Assembly (NCBI GenBank): GCA_948567375.1
Contig: OX419758.1
Span: 17,241,001-17,305,000, forward strand
Source of the DNA: Lunularia cruciata
Lineage: Eukaryota > Streptophyta > Marchantiopsida > Lunulariales > Lunulariaceae
Direction: 5' to 3'
Length of the DNA stretch: 64,000 bases
Within the stretch, counting starts at the first letter, position 1. Each line of letters starts with the position of its first letter. Below are positions 32,361 to 43,468 of this stretch, one piece after another. A program made the translations under genes and the position numbers. The notes under the pieces are model-generated. The model was given only the letters and a program-made list of their open reading frames with translations. It did no database searches and was not told the DNA's origin.

Positions 32361-33006
32361 AGAATTTGGAAAGAGCAAAAATGCACAGTGGTCAACCCGA
32401 GTCCAAGGTCAAAAGACTTCTTAATGGTCTATCACTACGAACTAAACAAGAGACAAGTACACTCGAGGCGGAAATTTAGACAACGATGCGGCTGCCGATA
32501 CTCCACACTTAGACATCATTCGGACACTGCATTTTTGGCTTTGAGGGAAGTTGCGCGCGAAGTGACCTTGAGGCACTTCTACAGTCGTGAAGCTCATGTG
32601 TTCTGATAGCTTATTGGTCTTATGTCATTGCCGATCGCTCTGTAGACTACTGTATGTGCATCCACCTTGTAGATCCAGAGTGTGATGCTTGTGGATGCTT
32701 GCTCATGTTCAAATTCATGTTTCTGTAGCAGGACTGGAGTCTGGGATTGGTTTGAGCTAGAAAGTTCTAATACAGATTTCGTTGATTTGTAGAGGTGCAT
32801 CTGTTCTGAGGATTGAAATTGGATCAGGGCTACCAAATCATAGAGATTGCTGAGATTTGTTGGCTTTATTTTGAGAGTCGAGGATTCGGGTGGCGAGACA
32901 GACATCGCGTGTCTTGCCCTAAAAGTTTGTTGGCGGGGAGTTCTGAGGCAGTGTGAACTCAATATCAAGGGTCTGAAGGTTGTAGGGCCTGGCCTTTTCT
33001 GATTGC
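32361..33006 (+). other. upstream region or possible 5' leader of the thioredoxin reductase gene
   Basis: No repeat family of this window is seen here. The frame 32268-32606 (+) starts inside the transposon 3' UTR and is unlikely to be a gene, and the frame on the other strand (32594-32968) looks like a shadow. A transcript map would be needed to place the start site and any leader intron. Confidence 0.4.
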
Positions 33007-34119
33007 ATGCTGCAACTTGTGAGACAGATTTCGCAGTGCCCCAAGAACTTATTGCACAGAGTTAGTGCTTCTATTTCCTCGAAAGTGTTTTCGTACAGGG
33101 ATCAATCGACGGCGGCAGAGATGGGGGAGTTGGAGAAGTTAAAGACTGCCATGTGTATCGTGGGATCGGGCCCGGCCGCGCACACCGCTGCCATATATGC
33201 CGCGAGAGCTGAGCTTAACCCGATTCTTTTTGAGGGATGGATGGCGAATGGGATTGCGTCTGGAGGTCAGTTAACGACTACATCAGATGTTGAGAATTTT
33301 CCCGGGTTCCCAGAAGGCATTCTCGGAGGAGATTTGTGTGATAAGTTCCGAGCACAGAGCGTCAGATTCGGCACCAAAATTTACACCGAGACGGTGCTGA
33401 AGGTGGATTTATCTGTCAGGCCTTTTAAGCTGTTTACAAGTACGAAGGAGGTGGATGCAGACACAGTGATTCTTGCAACCGGGGCAGTGGCCAAAAGGTT
33501 GGACTTCAAAGGTGCTGGCGAGGACGGCGGTTTCTGGAACAAGGGAATTTCAGCTTGCGCGGTTTGCGATGGTGCTGCTCCAATTTTTAGAAACAAACCT
33601 CTTGCAGTCATCGGCGGGGGGGACACGGCCATGGAGGAGGCTACGTTTCTTACCAAATTCGGGTCTAAAGTGTATGTCATTCACCGGAGGAACGAGTTTC
33701 GGGCGAGCAAGATTATGCAAGCCAGAGTTCTTGCGAACCCTAAGATAGAAGTGATTTGGGACAGTGTAGTTGTGGAAGCCGTGGGTAATGAAAGGAGTCT
33801 TCTTGGAGGTTTGAAAGTGCAGAATGTGAAGACCGGAGTGGTGACCGATCTGACAGTTTCAGGGCTCTTTTTCGCCATCGGTCATGAGCCAGCCTCCAAA
33901 TTTTTAGAGGGACAACTTGAAACTGATCCCGATGGCTATGTTAAAACCAAACCTGGAACTACGCATACGAACATTGACGGAGTTTTTGCAGCTGGGGATC
34001 TTCAAGATAAGAAGTATCGGCAAGCTATCACCGCCGCGGGGACTGGATGCATGGCTGCTTTAGACGCCGAACACTATCTCCAGGAACATAGCATTCAAAC
34101 AGGCAAGTCAGAATCATGA
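33007..34119 (+). CDS. NTR: NADPH-dependent thioredoxin reductase, plant A/B type
   Basis: Reduces oxidised thioredoxin h/o with electrons from NADPH through FAD and a Cys pair. The 370-residue frame is open throughout. [10 protein letters not shown] (residues 53-62) is the N-terminal FAD site; CAVC (Cys184 and Cys187, within [10 protein letters not shown]) is the redox centre of low-molecular-weight plant and bacterial reductases; GGGDTAMEE (203-211) and HRRNEF (226-231) bind NADPH; GD (330-331) with the QAIT block is the second FAD site. No C-terminal thioredoxin domain follows, so it is not the chloroplast NTRC type. The first 38 residues are rich in Arg, Lys and Ser and nearly free of acid, as in mitochondrial presequences. 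Met39 (33121) begins the conserved core and could start a cytosolic form. Length fits the family. It has no intron in the coding region. Confidence 0.96.
   Translation: MLQLVRQISQCPKNLLHRVSASISSKVFSYRDQSTAAEMGELEKLKTAMCIVGSGPAAHTAAIYAARAELNPILFEGWMANGIASGGQLTTTSDVENFPGFPEGILGGDLCDKFRAQSVRFGTKIYTETVLKVDLSVRPFKLFTSTKEVDADTVILATGAVAKRLDFKGAGEDGGFWNKGISACAVCDGAAPIFRNKPLAVIGGGDTAMEEATFLTKFGSKVYVIHRRNEFRASKIMQARVLANPKIEVIWDSVVVEAVGNERSLLGGLKVQNVKTGVVTDLTVSGLFFAIGHEPASKFLEGQLETDPDGYVKTKPGTTHTNIDGVFAAGDLQDKKYRQAITAAGTGCMAALDAEHYLQEHSIQTGKSES
33121..33123 (+). other. NTR: possible alternative start codon (Met39) of the thioredoxin reductase
   Basis: The second in-frame ATG lies in GCAGAGATGGGGG (purine at -3, G at +4), a good plant initiation context. 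The first ATG at 33007 lies in GATTGCATGCTG (a pyrimidine at -3, C at +4), a weaker one. Leaky scanning could give both a mitochondrial and a cytosolic enzyme from one gene; plant A/B-type reductases are known in both compartments. No expression evidence is available here. Confidence 0.5.
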
Positions 34120-36686
34120 GGGAGCTAGGCTACGTTGAGTCGCAACTCTGGGTTAGATGTTCAGGAGCATGTCAAAGTCAAACAGGCCACTTGGATTGAG
34201 GAACTTCTTAACCAGGAGGAGAGGGTTTAGGATTTAGGCTTTGAAGCTGCAGCTTAAATAGAGTACCATAAAGTATATTGAGACGATTTTTCAGGGCAGT
34301 ACTTAAGAGATTAAATCAAGATCATCATATCCTTTGGATGAAGAAGATAGGATACTACAGTTTAATTAGGATTCATTGGTTCTTCTAAATTAATTATGTG
34401 GTTTGCAGGCTCCAAACTATGAGCAGGGCAACCATTCGCTACAAAATAATTGAGTCAAATGTCTCAATCGTTAAGAATAATACTTACCCCTGTTCGCACC
34501 CCACCTCGTGCAAAGCAATGGTTAGCGAATGCTCCTCCACTGTTCCTAGATCTTGCTGTGATTTTGTAGAGCAGGACTAGCTCCATCTTTTCCCGTCTCT
34601 TCTTAGCATCCATCGGATGTATAGGGTTGGTTCATCGCCGAGCGTATTCCGACCAGTTAACAGGGTAATCGTTTTCACTGAAGTGTTACAAATTTGACTG
34701 AGCTCTTGTTATCGAATATAAGCTCTTATCTCCGAAGGGAAACAACTATTGACTTGCTTATCTTGCACTGAAACAATCGAGTTGCTGCTGTGGAGAAGTT
34801 TGTTCAGTTGGCATGTATCTCCATATGGAGTACAACAATGAACCCGTTGTGATGGGCTCTCAGGACATGAATCATTCCCGTTGCTTTTACACCACTTCAC
34901 TGTATCCATATTGGTTCGCACAATTGGCTTATGGAGGATATGGGCAGTACGTTTGCCTCTACTTTGACTAACTTCCACATTCTCTCCGCACTGAAGATTG
35001 TCAGGGTCGCAACCATGTAGTTCGGCGTGCACTAGAAGAGCAACGATTTGCGAGAGCCGATCATTCTCCCACCTCTGACGACCAAAATGGAAGGGACAAG
35101 CTTGTTGACAATATGTTTCAGCGCATCTGGCGACATCCCAAACACCAGCAGTATGTAAGAGCATTGTACGATTGTCTGCGAAGTCGTGGAGATGAACACA
35201 TTCAATGAAATCCTTGAAGCCGAATTATGAAGGTGTTGCAGTGAAGGTTTTCTCCGCTTGAAACTAAGTATGCTGCTGTTTCCTCCCAGTGGAGCAATGA
35301 CAATAGCTAAGGGGTAACTACACGTTTAGATGAAAACCAAAGTCGAATTTCACTTTCCTCATATAAGCGTTATATTGCCACATTAAGGCATCCCCCTTTC
35401 TTGCATTCTCGATGGCGGTCGTTGGCAGCGGCTATGGAACACAAGGGAACCGTGGAGCCTTATATCTGAAATTCTCCTACAAGTCAAGACCTTTCTAAGT
35501 AGACACCCACAGGTTCTCCACGCAGCGAAAAACCACTGACACTTCAGGATGTGCTAATTGTTCTTTCTGGACACTGACTTGAAGCAACTCAAACTGTTTC
35601 AATCGCTTGAAGATATTTTGCTGTTTTATTGTTCACAGATTTAACAAGAGGAAAGCTCACTCTACTATTTGGCTTTAACAATAAATAAGAAGTCCTCGCC
35701 TTGTGACATTTTGAGGAGACGCACTATTCATGATTGAAAATATACCGTAGCCTAAGGCCTTTATTAGTCTAACCCCTTTAACATCCAAGTGTGGGCTAAA
35801 ACTATGAGGTTCTCAAATTCTGTCCATGTCTGCAAAACATAAAAACTACGTTGTTTGGAACTATTTGCGTGAAGATGAACTACGAAATTTGCTATTATCC
35901 AAATTGCACCCCAATTTCAGATTGATGGGTCCAAGATCTGGCCCTGGAGTGCCAACTGGGCTGTGACTCTTGTAAACGCTTGTGTCATTGACGCCGTCCC
36001 AATTCACAGACGAACTGGGATCAGCGGAGCTATGGTCCTTGTCACATTGTTCTCATCCACAAATGGTGCCCACAGGTTATTGAACGAGGAGAACAACTAT
36101 TGACGTTGTCCACCTCGTTAATAACACGCCAGCAGAAGCTTTTCCTGTGCAAATCCTGAACATGACACGGGAAACTGGCTCTAGGAAACAGGAGCTGCCT
36201 GGAAATCAAACTCCTAAAGGGTTACTCGTCATGTGGGGCATGCAGTTTAATGGGTGTTTCTAGATTCAGTCCGTGAACGCAGAACCATGGACCGTATCTG
36301 TCCGGGAATTCAAGAATTCTTGTTTAGGCAAGCACCGATGTCGAAGTAAAGGATGGCAGCGTCGGTTAAGTTTTTACGGAGATTTTGAGTTGCTGAGAGC
36401 AGCAAAGAATTAGAAGCTATCTTGGTTCTGTTCACTGGGACGAAACCTCCGAACCTGTTGCGAGTAACTGAAGGACCTTTGGCATAGAAATTTTGAAAAA
36501 GCGGTAGATAACCGGATTGTGGGGAGTTGCCAAAATCGTTCCAGCCTCAATATTATACAAACTCTGCCATCCAGTTACAAACAGGTCGAAGTACGTTTTC
36601 CTCTGCTTGATGTACAAGAAAGCTCACGTTTTAATGTACAGCTTTTTGTTGAGCTTCTGAACAAGGAGGATTCCTGAAGGAGCTCT
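34120..36686. other. G+C-richer non-repetitive region after the reductase gene
   Basis: Probably 3' UTR followed by single-copy DNA. The composition resembles the gene and not the AT-rich flanks, and I find none of the window's repeats. A TTTGCAG acceptor-like site is at about 34402-34408. The longest frame is 34709-35164 on the minus strand (151 codons, Cys-rich at its C-terminal half), with no recognised family and no matching neighbour exons. It may be chance or a piece of a decayed gene. Confidence 0.4.
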
Positions 36687-37058
36687 TCACCTTGTCCAAA
36701 CCATTGTGCACCATGGCCTGGGCTCTAGATGTATGGAGATGTCGAGAAAGCTACATGAGCAGACGAGGATGCTGTCTGCTAACATGCTCTTGTTTAGAGG
36801 CAAGTACACTTTGCTTTCTTGATCAGAGCTTGTTGTAGTTGAACTCGTGGCTCGGTAGCACATCTCATTGGCTGTAGGGAAGATGTATAAACGAACCTTG
36901 GAGGACCTAATCACTCGTTCGAACTCAGAGACAGTTTTCAGCGAGAGCCAAGTCAACCTTTGATACTTAAAAGGGAAAGTACTCACAACTATTAGTCTGT
37001 GACTGATTGTAGTAACAATAAGAATTAAGAAAGAAAGATCTTCTATGGATAGTCCCAT
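36687..37058 (-). CDS. hypothetical small protein, weakly supported
   Basis: A 123-codon open frame starting MGLSIEDLSFLILIVTTISH, so it has a short hydrophobic N-terminal segment, then a basic central part (VSEFERVIRSSKVRLYI). I do not recognise it. It lies at the border between the G+C-richer region and AT-rich DNA. No TATA box or splice pattern decides for or against it. A chance frame is about as likely as a gene. Confidence 0.15.
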   Translation of the reverse strand: MGLSIEDLSFLILIVTTISHRLIVVSTFPFKYQRLTWLSLKTVSEFERVIRSSKVRLYIFPTANEMCYRATSSTTTSSDQESKVYLPLNKSMLADSILVCSCSFLDISIHLEPRPWCTMVWTR

Positions 37059-37580
37059 CGAAGATATTTTATTTATTTAAATTTTGGTAGGAAAATGATA
37101 CGAGAATAGTATATACTTAAATATATAGAAATATAATATACTCCAGAAATTTGCTATAAGTTCAACTCGGGAAAAAAAATCACTTCAGATTTGTCCACAG
37201 TAGACCACTTCTAATTTATTTTTTAAAAATAAAATAAAATTTTAAATAATAATCATAAAATTTATTTATGATTATTATTTAATTGTATGAGTAAGAGTGA
37301 GAGAGAATAATTTTCAGTTTTCTAATACTAAAAGTAGAATTTGAGAATTGTAAACTATGATATTAAGAAACTAAAAAAAGATAGTAAGAAACTAAAACTA
37401 TAATATTAAGATACAGAAAAAAAACAATTTGTCTTAATATATCTTCACAATGTCTCTTGTCTTTTATTGTGAGGTAAAGATTAGGGTTCTACAACTTTAC
37501 TTTTAAATCGGTGATCACTATATAAAAACCTATTTAGTGAGGTCAATCACCTTAGGAAGTTGAGCGTCCTATGGCAAGTT

Positions 37581-37748
37581 GAGCCTTGATGGCATATCCA
37601 TCATAGCAAATAGTTCTTATTTAAACACATCTATCGAATCATCTATTATGGAGCAAATAGAGATGAGCCTTGATGGCATATCCATCATAACAAATAGTTC
37701 TTATTAAAAAAAATCTATCTAATAATCTATTATGAAGCAAATAGAGAT
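37581..37748. repeat. 84-bp tandem repeat, two copies
   Basis: GAGCCTTGATGGCATATCCA begins at 37581 and 37665. Both copies continue through 'caaatagttcttatt' and 'atctattatg(g/a)agcaaatag'. There are about ten differences between the two. Confidence 0.85.
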
Positions 37749-38178
37749 GAAAATTTGAGGAAGCCCAAGACTTAGTGCAACTTGGTAGATAGGTCTCCAA
37801 CTAAAATTTTATGGAGGTTTATCAATCATTTTCTAAACTTTTTGTAAGTTCTAGTTGTTTCCTAGGCATAGGTATAAACACTTCCATACTTGCTTCAGTT
37901 GATATTTTATTCTTTGTATTTTTTGTCTACTTTTTAACTAGTAATATGTTATATTTGAATGCAAAATATTACTTACAATTACCAATGATTCCATTGAAAA
38001 GTTAAGACTACCAAGAAAGATGTAGTCAAATTACAAGAGATGGCAAGTTTGCGAAGACAAAAGTAAAGAAACACACGCATATATATTACTTATGGAGTTC
38101 TTGTATTTATATTTCTCACTTATCTCATCTTGATGCATGTCCATGCGTTCCCTATCGCGCTAGATATATTGTATACTA

Positions 38179-38515
38179 GTTCTCTTCACTCGTTGCTCAT
38201 TAGAGGTTTTGATATATCTTTACTCTAACTTACACTCATTTAGTTAGAATCACTTGATCTCCACTTCCACCACCATCATTGCTATTGATTTGTATTTGCT
38301 TATATCATACTTATATCATATCATTTCAATATTATATACTACTTTACCTGTTCTCTACAGTCGTTGCTCATGAGATGTTTTGATATATCTTCACTCTAAC
38401 TTACATTCATTTAGTTGGATTTACTTGATCTCCAGTTCCACCGCTATTATTCATTTCGATTTGCTTATATCGTACTTATATCATGTCAATTGCATATCAT
38501 ACGGATCAATTGCAA
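38179..38515. repeat. 171-bp tandem repeat, two copies
   Basis: The segment beginning GTTCTCT(T/A)CA at 38179 recurs at 38350. Shared phrases are 'ttttgatatatctt', 'actctaacttaca', 'catttagttgga' and 'gcttatat.gtacttatatcat'. It is noncoding as far as can be seen. Confidence 0.8.
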
Positions 38516-38921
38516 TTTTAATGGGATTATGATTCTTGGTTCCTCCGGTTGAGTGGGGCTTCTATTCTAATTTTACTAATATTTTATTATGGAGTTCTAG
38601 TAGTATATAATTATTCTGAAGGCCAAGAAGAAGAGTAGAAATTTATACATATAAGAGTCATTATATCCTAGCTGGATTCAAAATATAGTAAATGTTCTTG
38701 CTTAAGACAAATAATTTTTATATCTTTAACTACACCATTCATGAGCTTAGAGACTTGGTCACTAACATATCCACACTAGCCATATAGGGTATTTCATATA
38801 GCTATAACTTAAATAATTTCATGTATAGTTGCAAGGTTGTAGTTTTTGAAATAACGACCATCTCCCTATGTGAGTCCTTTATTGTCTTTTATAACTTATA
38901 ATAGAGGGTAGATATACTAGC

Positions 38922-39429
38922 TGTAAAAGACCGAGGAGAGAAATAGGAGAATGGAAGATTGGAATGAAAGTTCATAGTGGGACTCTTGAATGAGGGAAAA
39001 TCCAAATGTCTAGTAGGAGCTTAGGCTTTAGTATTTATAGGGAAGCATACAAGGCTCTTGAGAAGCTTCTTAAGAAGTTTCCTAGAAGCTGCCTTCTTTG
39101 AGTGCAAGCCAAGCTAACCAAGAAGGCTTTCAACAAACTTTCTTCTAGAAACCATCTACTTGGCATATAAGCTAAGCTAGTTAGGAAGCTTCCCAAGAAG
39201 CTTTCTTCTAGAAGCCGCCTACTTTGCATGCAAGCTAAGCTAGCCGGGAAGCTTCCTAGGAAACTTTCTCCTAGAACTCACCACTTAGCATATACATTAC
39301 CCCATACTTGGAAGATACCAAGTAGTTTCTTAGATGCTTCTAGAATATTCTTATAATTCTTGGCTTATTTGAAATATTTGCTACTTTATTAGTCTCTACT
39401 AACTTGTTTGTAAACTCCATATTGTTACA
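38922..39429 (-). repeat. 3' LTR of gypsy A2
   Basis: Reverse complement of the family A LTR, 508 bp, with intact termini (first strand TGTAAAAGACC...ATTGTTACA). Next to it at 39430-39441 the first strand reads TATTCCCCTTGC, which is the polypurine tract GCAAGGGGAATA on the element strand. This marks it as the 3' LTR of a minus-strand element. Confidence 0.9.
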
Positions 39430-39673
39430 TATTCCCCTTGCGCTAGTTGGTGACATCCTAGTCACCATGGAAGCTTCAAATTCTTGGATGACCGTTTGTG
39501 CATTTTGGAGATGAGAAAGAGGTTCCCAAGTGGCATCATGAAGGGAATATCCTTTCAAGGACTTTGTACTAAGTATGTTATTGGTGGTTATGTTGAATGT
39601 GGCGACATGCAAGGATACTATCAACTTCATACTCCTCATTGATAGGGATGGGAGGAAGAGTGGGTTGGACATA
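39430..39673 (-). pseudogene. gypsy A2 pol end with chromodomain remnant
   Basis: On the minus strand the frames give EEYEVDSILACRHIQHNHQ, then YKVLEGIF in another frame, and SLHDATWEPLSHLQNAQTVI with QEFEASMVTRMSP. This is the same chromodomain as in A3 at 24320-24484, with a small deletion in the central strand. The sequence is cut at 39673 by the X insertion and continues at 43469. Confidence 0.8.
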
Positions 39674-42600
39674 TGTGACAACTCGGAAAATATCACTTTT
39701 GCGGTAATTGTGTAAGTAAAGTTTGTTCTCGCAGAGATACGAGTCAGAAATGTCCAAATACAAAGTCAAACAGTAACAATGTAGTTCTTTTTGAGTTCTT
39801 CTTTAGTCTCTCAGGTAGAAACCACACCCAAAAGAGAGTAACAAGCATTGCCTCGCAGTCTTGTCACAAATTCACACTCCTTAATCACAACACCTTCAAT
39901 TCTTTCCAAACAATCTTGATTGTGATGATTCAGGCTCTCCCAAAAATGGCACTTCATTGCAAACGACTTCGCCTTAGAATTGTGTTCCACCCCTCCACTG
40001 AAGGCACAACTTCCTTGATCAAATTGCTTCACATCAACTTCGTACTGCACTCGCAAATGCAGAATACTACCAACACTACAATTCCTCTTAGATCTATCAA
40101 GGCATTGCTCCTATTGCACTTCACTCAAGATCAAACACACAGAATGAAGATCAAGGCTACGGAATCCAACATCCAACAAGCACATTGATTTGCACTTCAA
40201 ATTTCTCCACACACTCACAAACACAAACACAAAGTTGATACTCAGAATCAAGCTCAAGTGACAAGCACTGCTTCACAACACTTCCCTTTATCTATCTCAG
40301 AAATTATGAGCACTGAATAACATTTTCCTACAAATGGCACTCTTAAATAGTGAAGCAATTGACAGTTCTAAATAAAATACCGTTCTACAACAACTCTTGT
40401 AACCTGCAGATCCAAAATGACAATGCACCTCTTCATATCTGCCTCTTCAAATCTCAATTCTATTACTAATCTGATCCGATGTCTACTTCCTCTTTGGCTT
40501 TCAAACCCGATCCCAAAGTAACTTCACTTGCTACTACTCTATCCTTGGGTTTCACAATTCCTAATTCCTCTACCAAATCTAACAATTCTCTTTCCTGATC
40601 TGAAATTCCACTAGTGGGTAATCTTTCTAACTCCTTATCTCCCAACCCACTCTTCTCTAATGTCTCCAATGGTTAATCCAAAGACATTTGCACTCCTACT
40701 TCATCTACTTTGGTTTTGCTCTGACATCCTTCTAAAGTTTATCTATCTTTAATTTGACTAAGTCTAATCTGATTGTGATATTGTCTTCTACCTCCAATAT
40801 CTTTCTATCTACATGAGTTTTGAGACTAATCAGTAAAGCATTCAAGTCTTTGTCCTTCTCATTTCTACTCCTCGTCTCCTGCACCAACAACTTCAACTCG
40901 TGCAATCTTGTTTCTTCAGTGCGCACATTGGCCTTTGTACTTAGCATCACATTCATCTTGATCACGGTCTCCTTTAATGGCTCCAATCTCATTTTCCTCT
41001 CTTGTTCTTGATCTGCAAGCCAATCTTCTCTGTACATAGCCAATTTTGCTTTGAACTCGACTTTCACAACTTCCTTCTCCTTCTCTTTCTGCACAATCTT
41101 TTCCTCTTGATTGCGAAGTAACTCTCTCAACCTTTCTTCCTCTCTATACCTCACTGTCAACTCTCATTGCCACAACTGCTTCTTCTCCTCTACACTCTCC
41201 ATCACTCTATTGAGCTCTTGCTCTTTCTCTACTACTCCTGCCATATCATGGATAATTTCTAGTCTCAAATCAGCAAATTGCTGCTTCAAGATTTCATACT
41301 CAATGATTTTTCTTTCCCTTGCTATGACGTTCTGCTCTATTAGTTCCTCCCGATTCCTTGCTTCTCTCCTCAAGTTCTCAAGCACTTGATTCTGCACTAC
41401 TACATCTACTCATAATACTTCCTTTTCCTCCTCACCTCGGATTATACTCTTCTTCAACCCCGAGTTCTCTTCTTCTTGTCTTGCTAACACCTACAACATA
41501 GTCTTCACCTCCGGACACTTTGGCTGCATCTCCTTCTTCTTGTGCTCTAACTATACTAATAATGGGCACACAACCTCCCGCAAGTAATCCACTCCTTCAC
41601 TCGGGGTTACCTCGACTTGCGGAGTGATCTCCTCCTTCACCTCTTCTTCACTAGACACTCACCTTTTGAGCCATAGTCGCCTTATAGGAATGGATGCTTT
41701 GCTCCCCAAACTCTCATCCTCCTCTTCTCTTACCTTACTTGGCCCCGCTCCACACTTCGCCTTTTGCTTGGAACAAACTCCTCTTTGAATGGTAACTTTC
41801 TTCTCCTCCTGCTCTGGCACTTTGTCTTCCAACTTTGAGTTACCTTTCTCCTCCATCTCCATCTTGGCTTTCTCTTCCTTGGGTACCAATGTCATCTCCC
41901 CTCCTTTGTTGCTATCACTACTCATGTCTCCACGTTGCAGTGTGAACTTGGGTTCTTCATCTCTTTTTGAGTCTTTGGACTTGCACTCGGCTTTGCCTTT
42001 CGATTCTTCCTCCAACGATGTGATTACCACCATTCCTTTCCTCGGGTTTACTCTTCTAGCCTTTTGAGGTCTTACTTTCTTGACATCTTCTCCTTCTCCT
42101 TGTCAACTCTTCTTCTTCAACTTCGAAGTACTCATGTCCAACTGCACACTCTTCTCCCTTTGTGCGTAGTACTCATCGCTGCTCTTGATCTGAAGAATGT
42201 GTTGTTGTTCCTTTGTGTCAACATCTTTTCTTAAGTCGGGATGGAAATGCAACACCATCCTATTGCGCTTTGCCGCATTGAGCAAGTTCAGCCCCAAATA
42301 GAAATGAGCTGCAAATGGCACAATGTAATGTGGAGGCAACTTATCCCGCAAATTCCATACCATTTGTCTTGTTCTCCCATGAAAACACTTCGTGCAATTA
42401 ATTGGCTCTCTTGCAAACATCTTATGCAAGAACACCACTTGGTGCTTCATCACATAAGTCGTTCTCTATGGCTTCAAGATTGCCATTAGAGCACTCACGA
42501 TCCCTCTCTTGACAAGATCCTTGTAACTCTCTACTTTGTAACCATTCTTTGTGCGCTTCAAAGAGAAAGCATCTCTCACCTCTTGGGTTTCTTCTGCTAC

Positions 42601-43468
42601 TTCACCCTTCCCCAAGAATGTGGCACCATGCTCCGTGCCTGCTTCTCTTTTGAGTACTAACCTCCAATCTGACTCTGTCCAGCAAGCCGGATTACCTCTC
42701 TTCCCTTCTTCCTTGGGGCCATCAAGACATCTACTCTCGATGATCTCAGTCATGAACACTAGAAAGCTAACATTCTAGTTCCATGCCAAGAATGTGATCC
42801 AAAGTCTACTCAAGACTTCAATTCTTGCGATCACATCTAACCTCCGAATCGCATGATTTCTCACTATGAATTTGGAGTTCTTCTTCCCTCCTCCCATCTT
42901 TCTCTCTTCCACTCTAGGTTGGGGACTATTCTTCCTATTGATTCTCGGATTAGCTCTCTCAAATTCTTCTCTACACACCAATGTGTCATTGACTCTACTT
43001 CCCTTCCCATGATCTCTTGCAGGATGACTTCTTAACGGCGAGGGAAAATTGCTTGTCATCACTTCATCTTTAGCCTGATTTTTATAGAGTCGTGCCTTCT
43101 TCATCTTTCTTCAATTTGAATTTCTATCAAGAAGTCACACCTCCTGCATGCTCTTGTCACTATCAAGTGTCCTTCACGCATATGACCGCCATTTTTGAAC
43201 GGTTCTTTCTTGAATGTCTCGCCCCAAAGGAAAGTTGTTACACTATTCTTGCCTCGGGTTGAGCACCCCCGATACGAAGAGTCCTTACTTCAAGTTGTAT
43301 GCTAACAAGGCAATTCTGAATACTTTGCCTTATGACCCAAAGCCACGTTACCTCGGGTTTCATCTTGAGGACACTTTTCTTTGCCTTCTTTGGCCATACA
43401 GGTGCAATTTGACTTCTCTATACACTTCTTCTTCCAAATTTTGAAAAAAAAAGAGTGTGGGTACCACA
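39674..43468 (-). mobile_element. element X, compact 3.8-kb copy
   Basis: A clean insertion of 3795 bp into gypsy A2. The first strand begins TGTGACAACTCGG and ends GGGTACCACA, so it has the TG...CA ends of integrase-inserted DNA. Flanks ACATA (39669-39673) and ACATG (43469-43473) are a 5-bp duplication with one change; the uninterrupted copy A3 reads the equivalent of ACATG there. It has no gag-pol. Its minus strand carries one long interrupted reading frame. In the longer copy, the same termini enclose a gypsy gag-pol, so I infer a solo LTR of an element with 3.8-kb coding LTRs. A non-autonomous retrotransposon is the alternative. Confidence 0.7.
40466..43104 (-). pseudogene. X-encoded long coiled-coil protein, unknown family
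   Basis: Six successive open stretches (43104-42775, 42759-42466, 42453-42103, 42033-41659, 41397-41164 and 41160-40732) all lie in the same reading frame, separated mainly by single stops. Only the last (40669-40466) is in another frame. The ancestral protein was thus near 850 residues. The N-terminal half has conserved blocks WTESDWRLVLKREAG, FLGKGEVAEETQEV, KNGYKVESY, HKMFAREPIN and LPPHYIVPFAAHFYLGLN. The middle is Lys/Glu-rich. The C-terminal third is strongly predicted by eye to be coiled coil (EQNVIARERKIIEYEILKQQ and similar heptads). Several stops sit where other copies have Trp. No known domain is recognised. Confidence 0.65.

Larger units (their letters stand above)
37059..38921. 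other. AT-rich DNA with short tandem repeats
   Basis: No coding sequence recognised. Apart from the two tandem repeats listed separately, it holds poly-A and AT-rich stretches around 37180-37450. The right border is the start of the A2 LTR. Confidence 0.5.

Noticed and set aside
32268-32606. 112-codon frame upstream of the reductase
   Set aside because: It begins inside the 3' UTR of the R2-like element and crosses its end, so it cannot be an ancestral gene.
33381-33680. Minus-strand frame inside the reductase gene
   Set aside because: Antisense shadow of a conserved coding sequence in G+C-richer DNA.
34709-35164. 151-codon minus-strand frame with many Cys
   Set aside because: No family recognised, no start or splice context, no related copy. 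Kept only as a remark in the region entry.
39674-43468. X as a cut-and-paste DNA transposon
   Set aside because: Ends are TG...CA without matching terminal inverted repeats beyond a few bases, the duplication is 5 bp, and no transposase is seen. LTR-type insertion explains this better.
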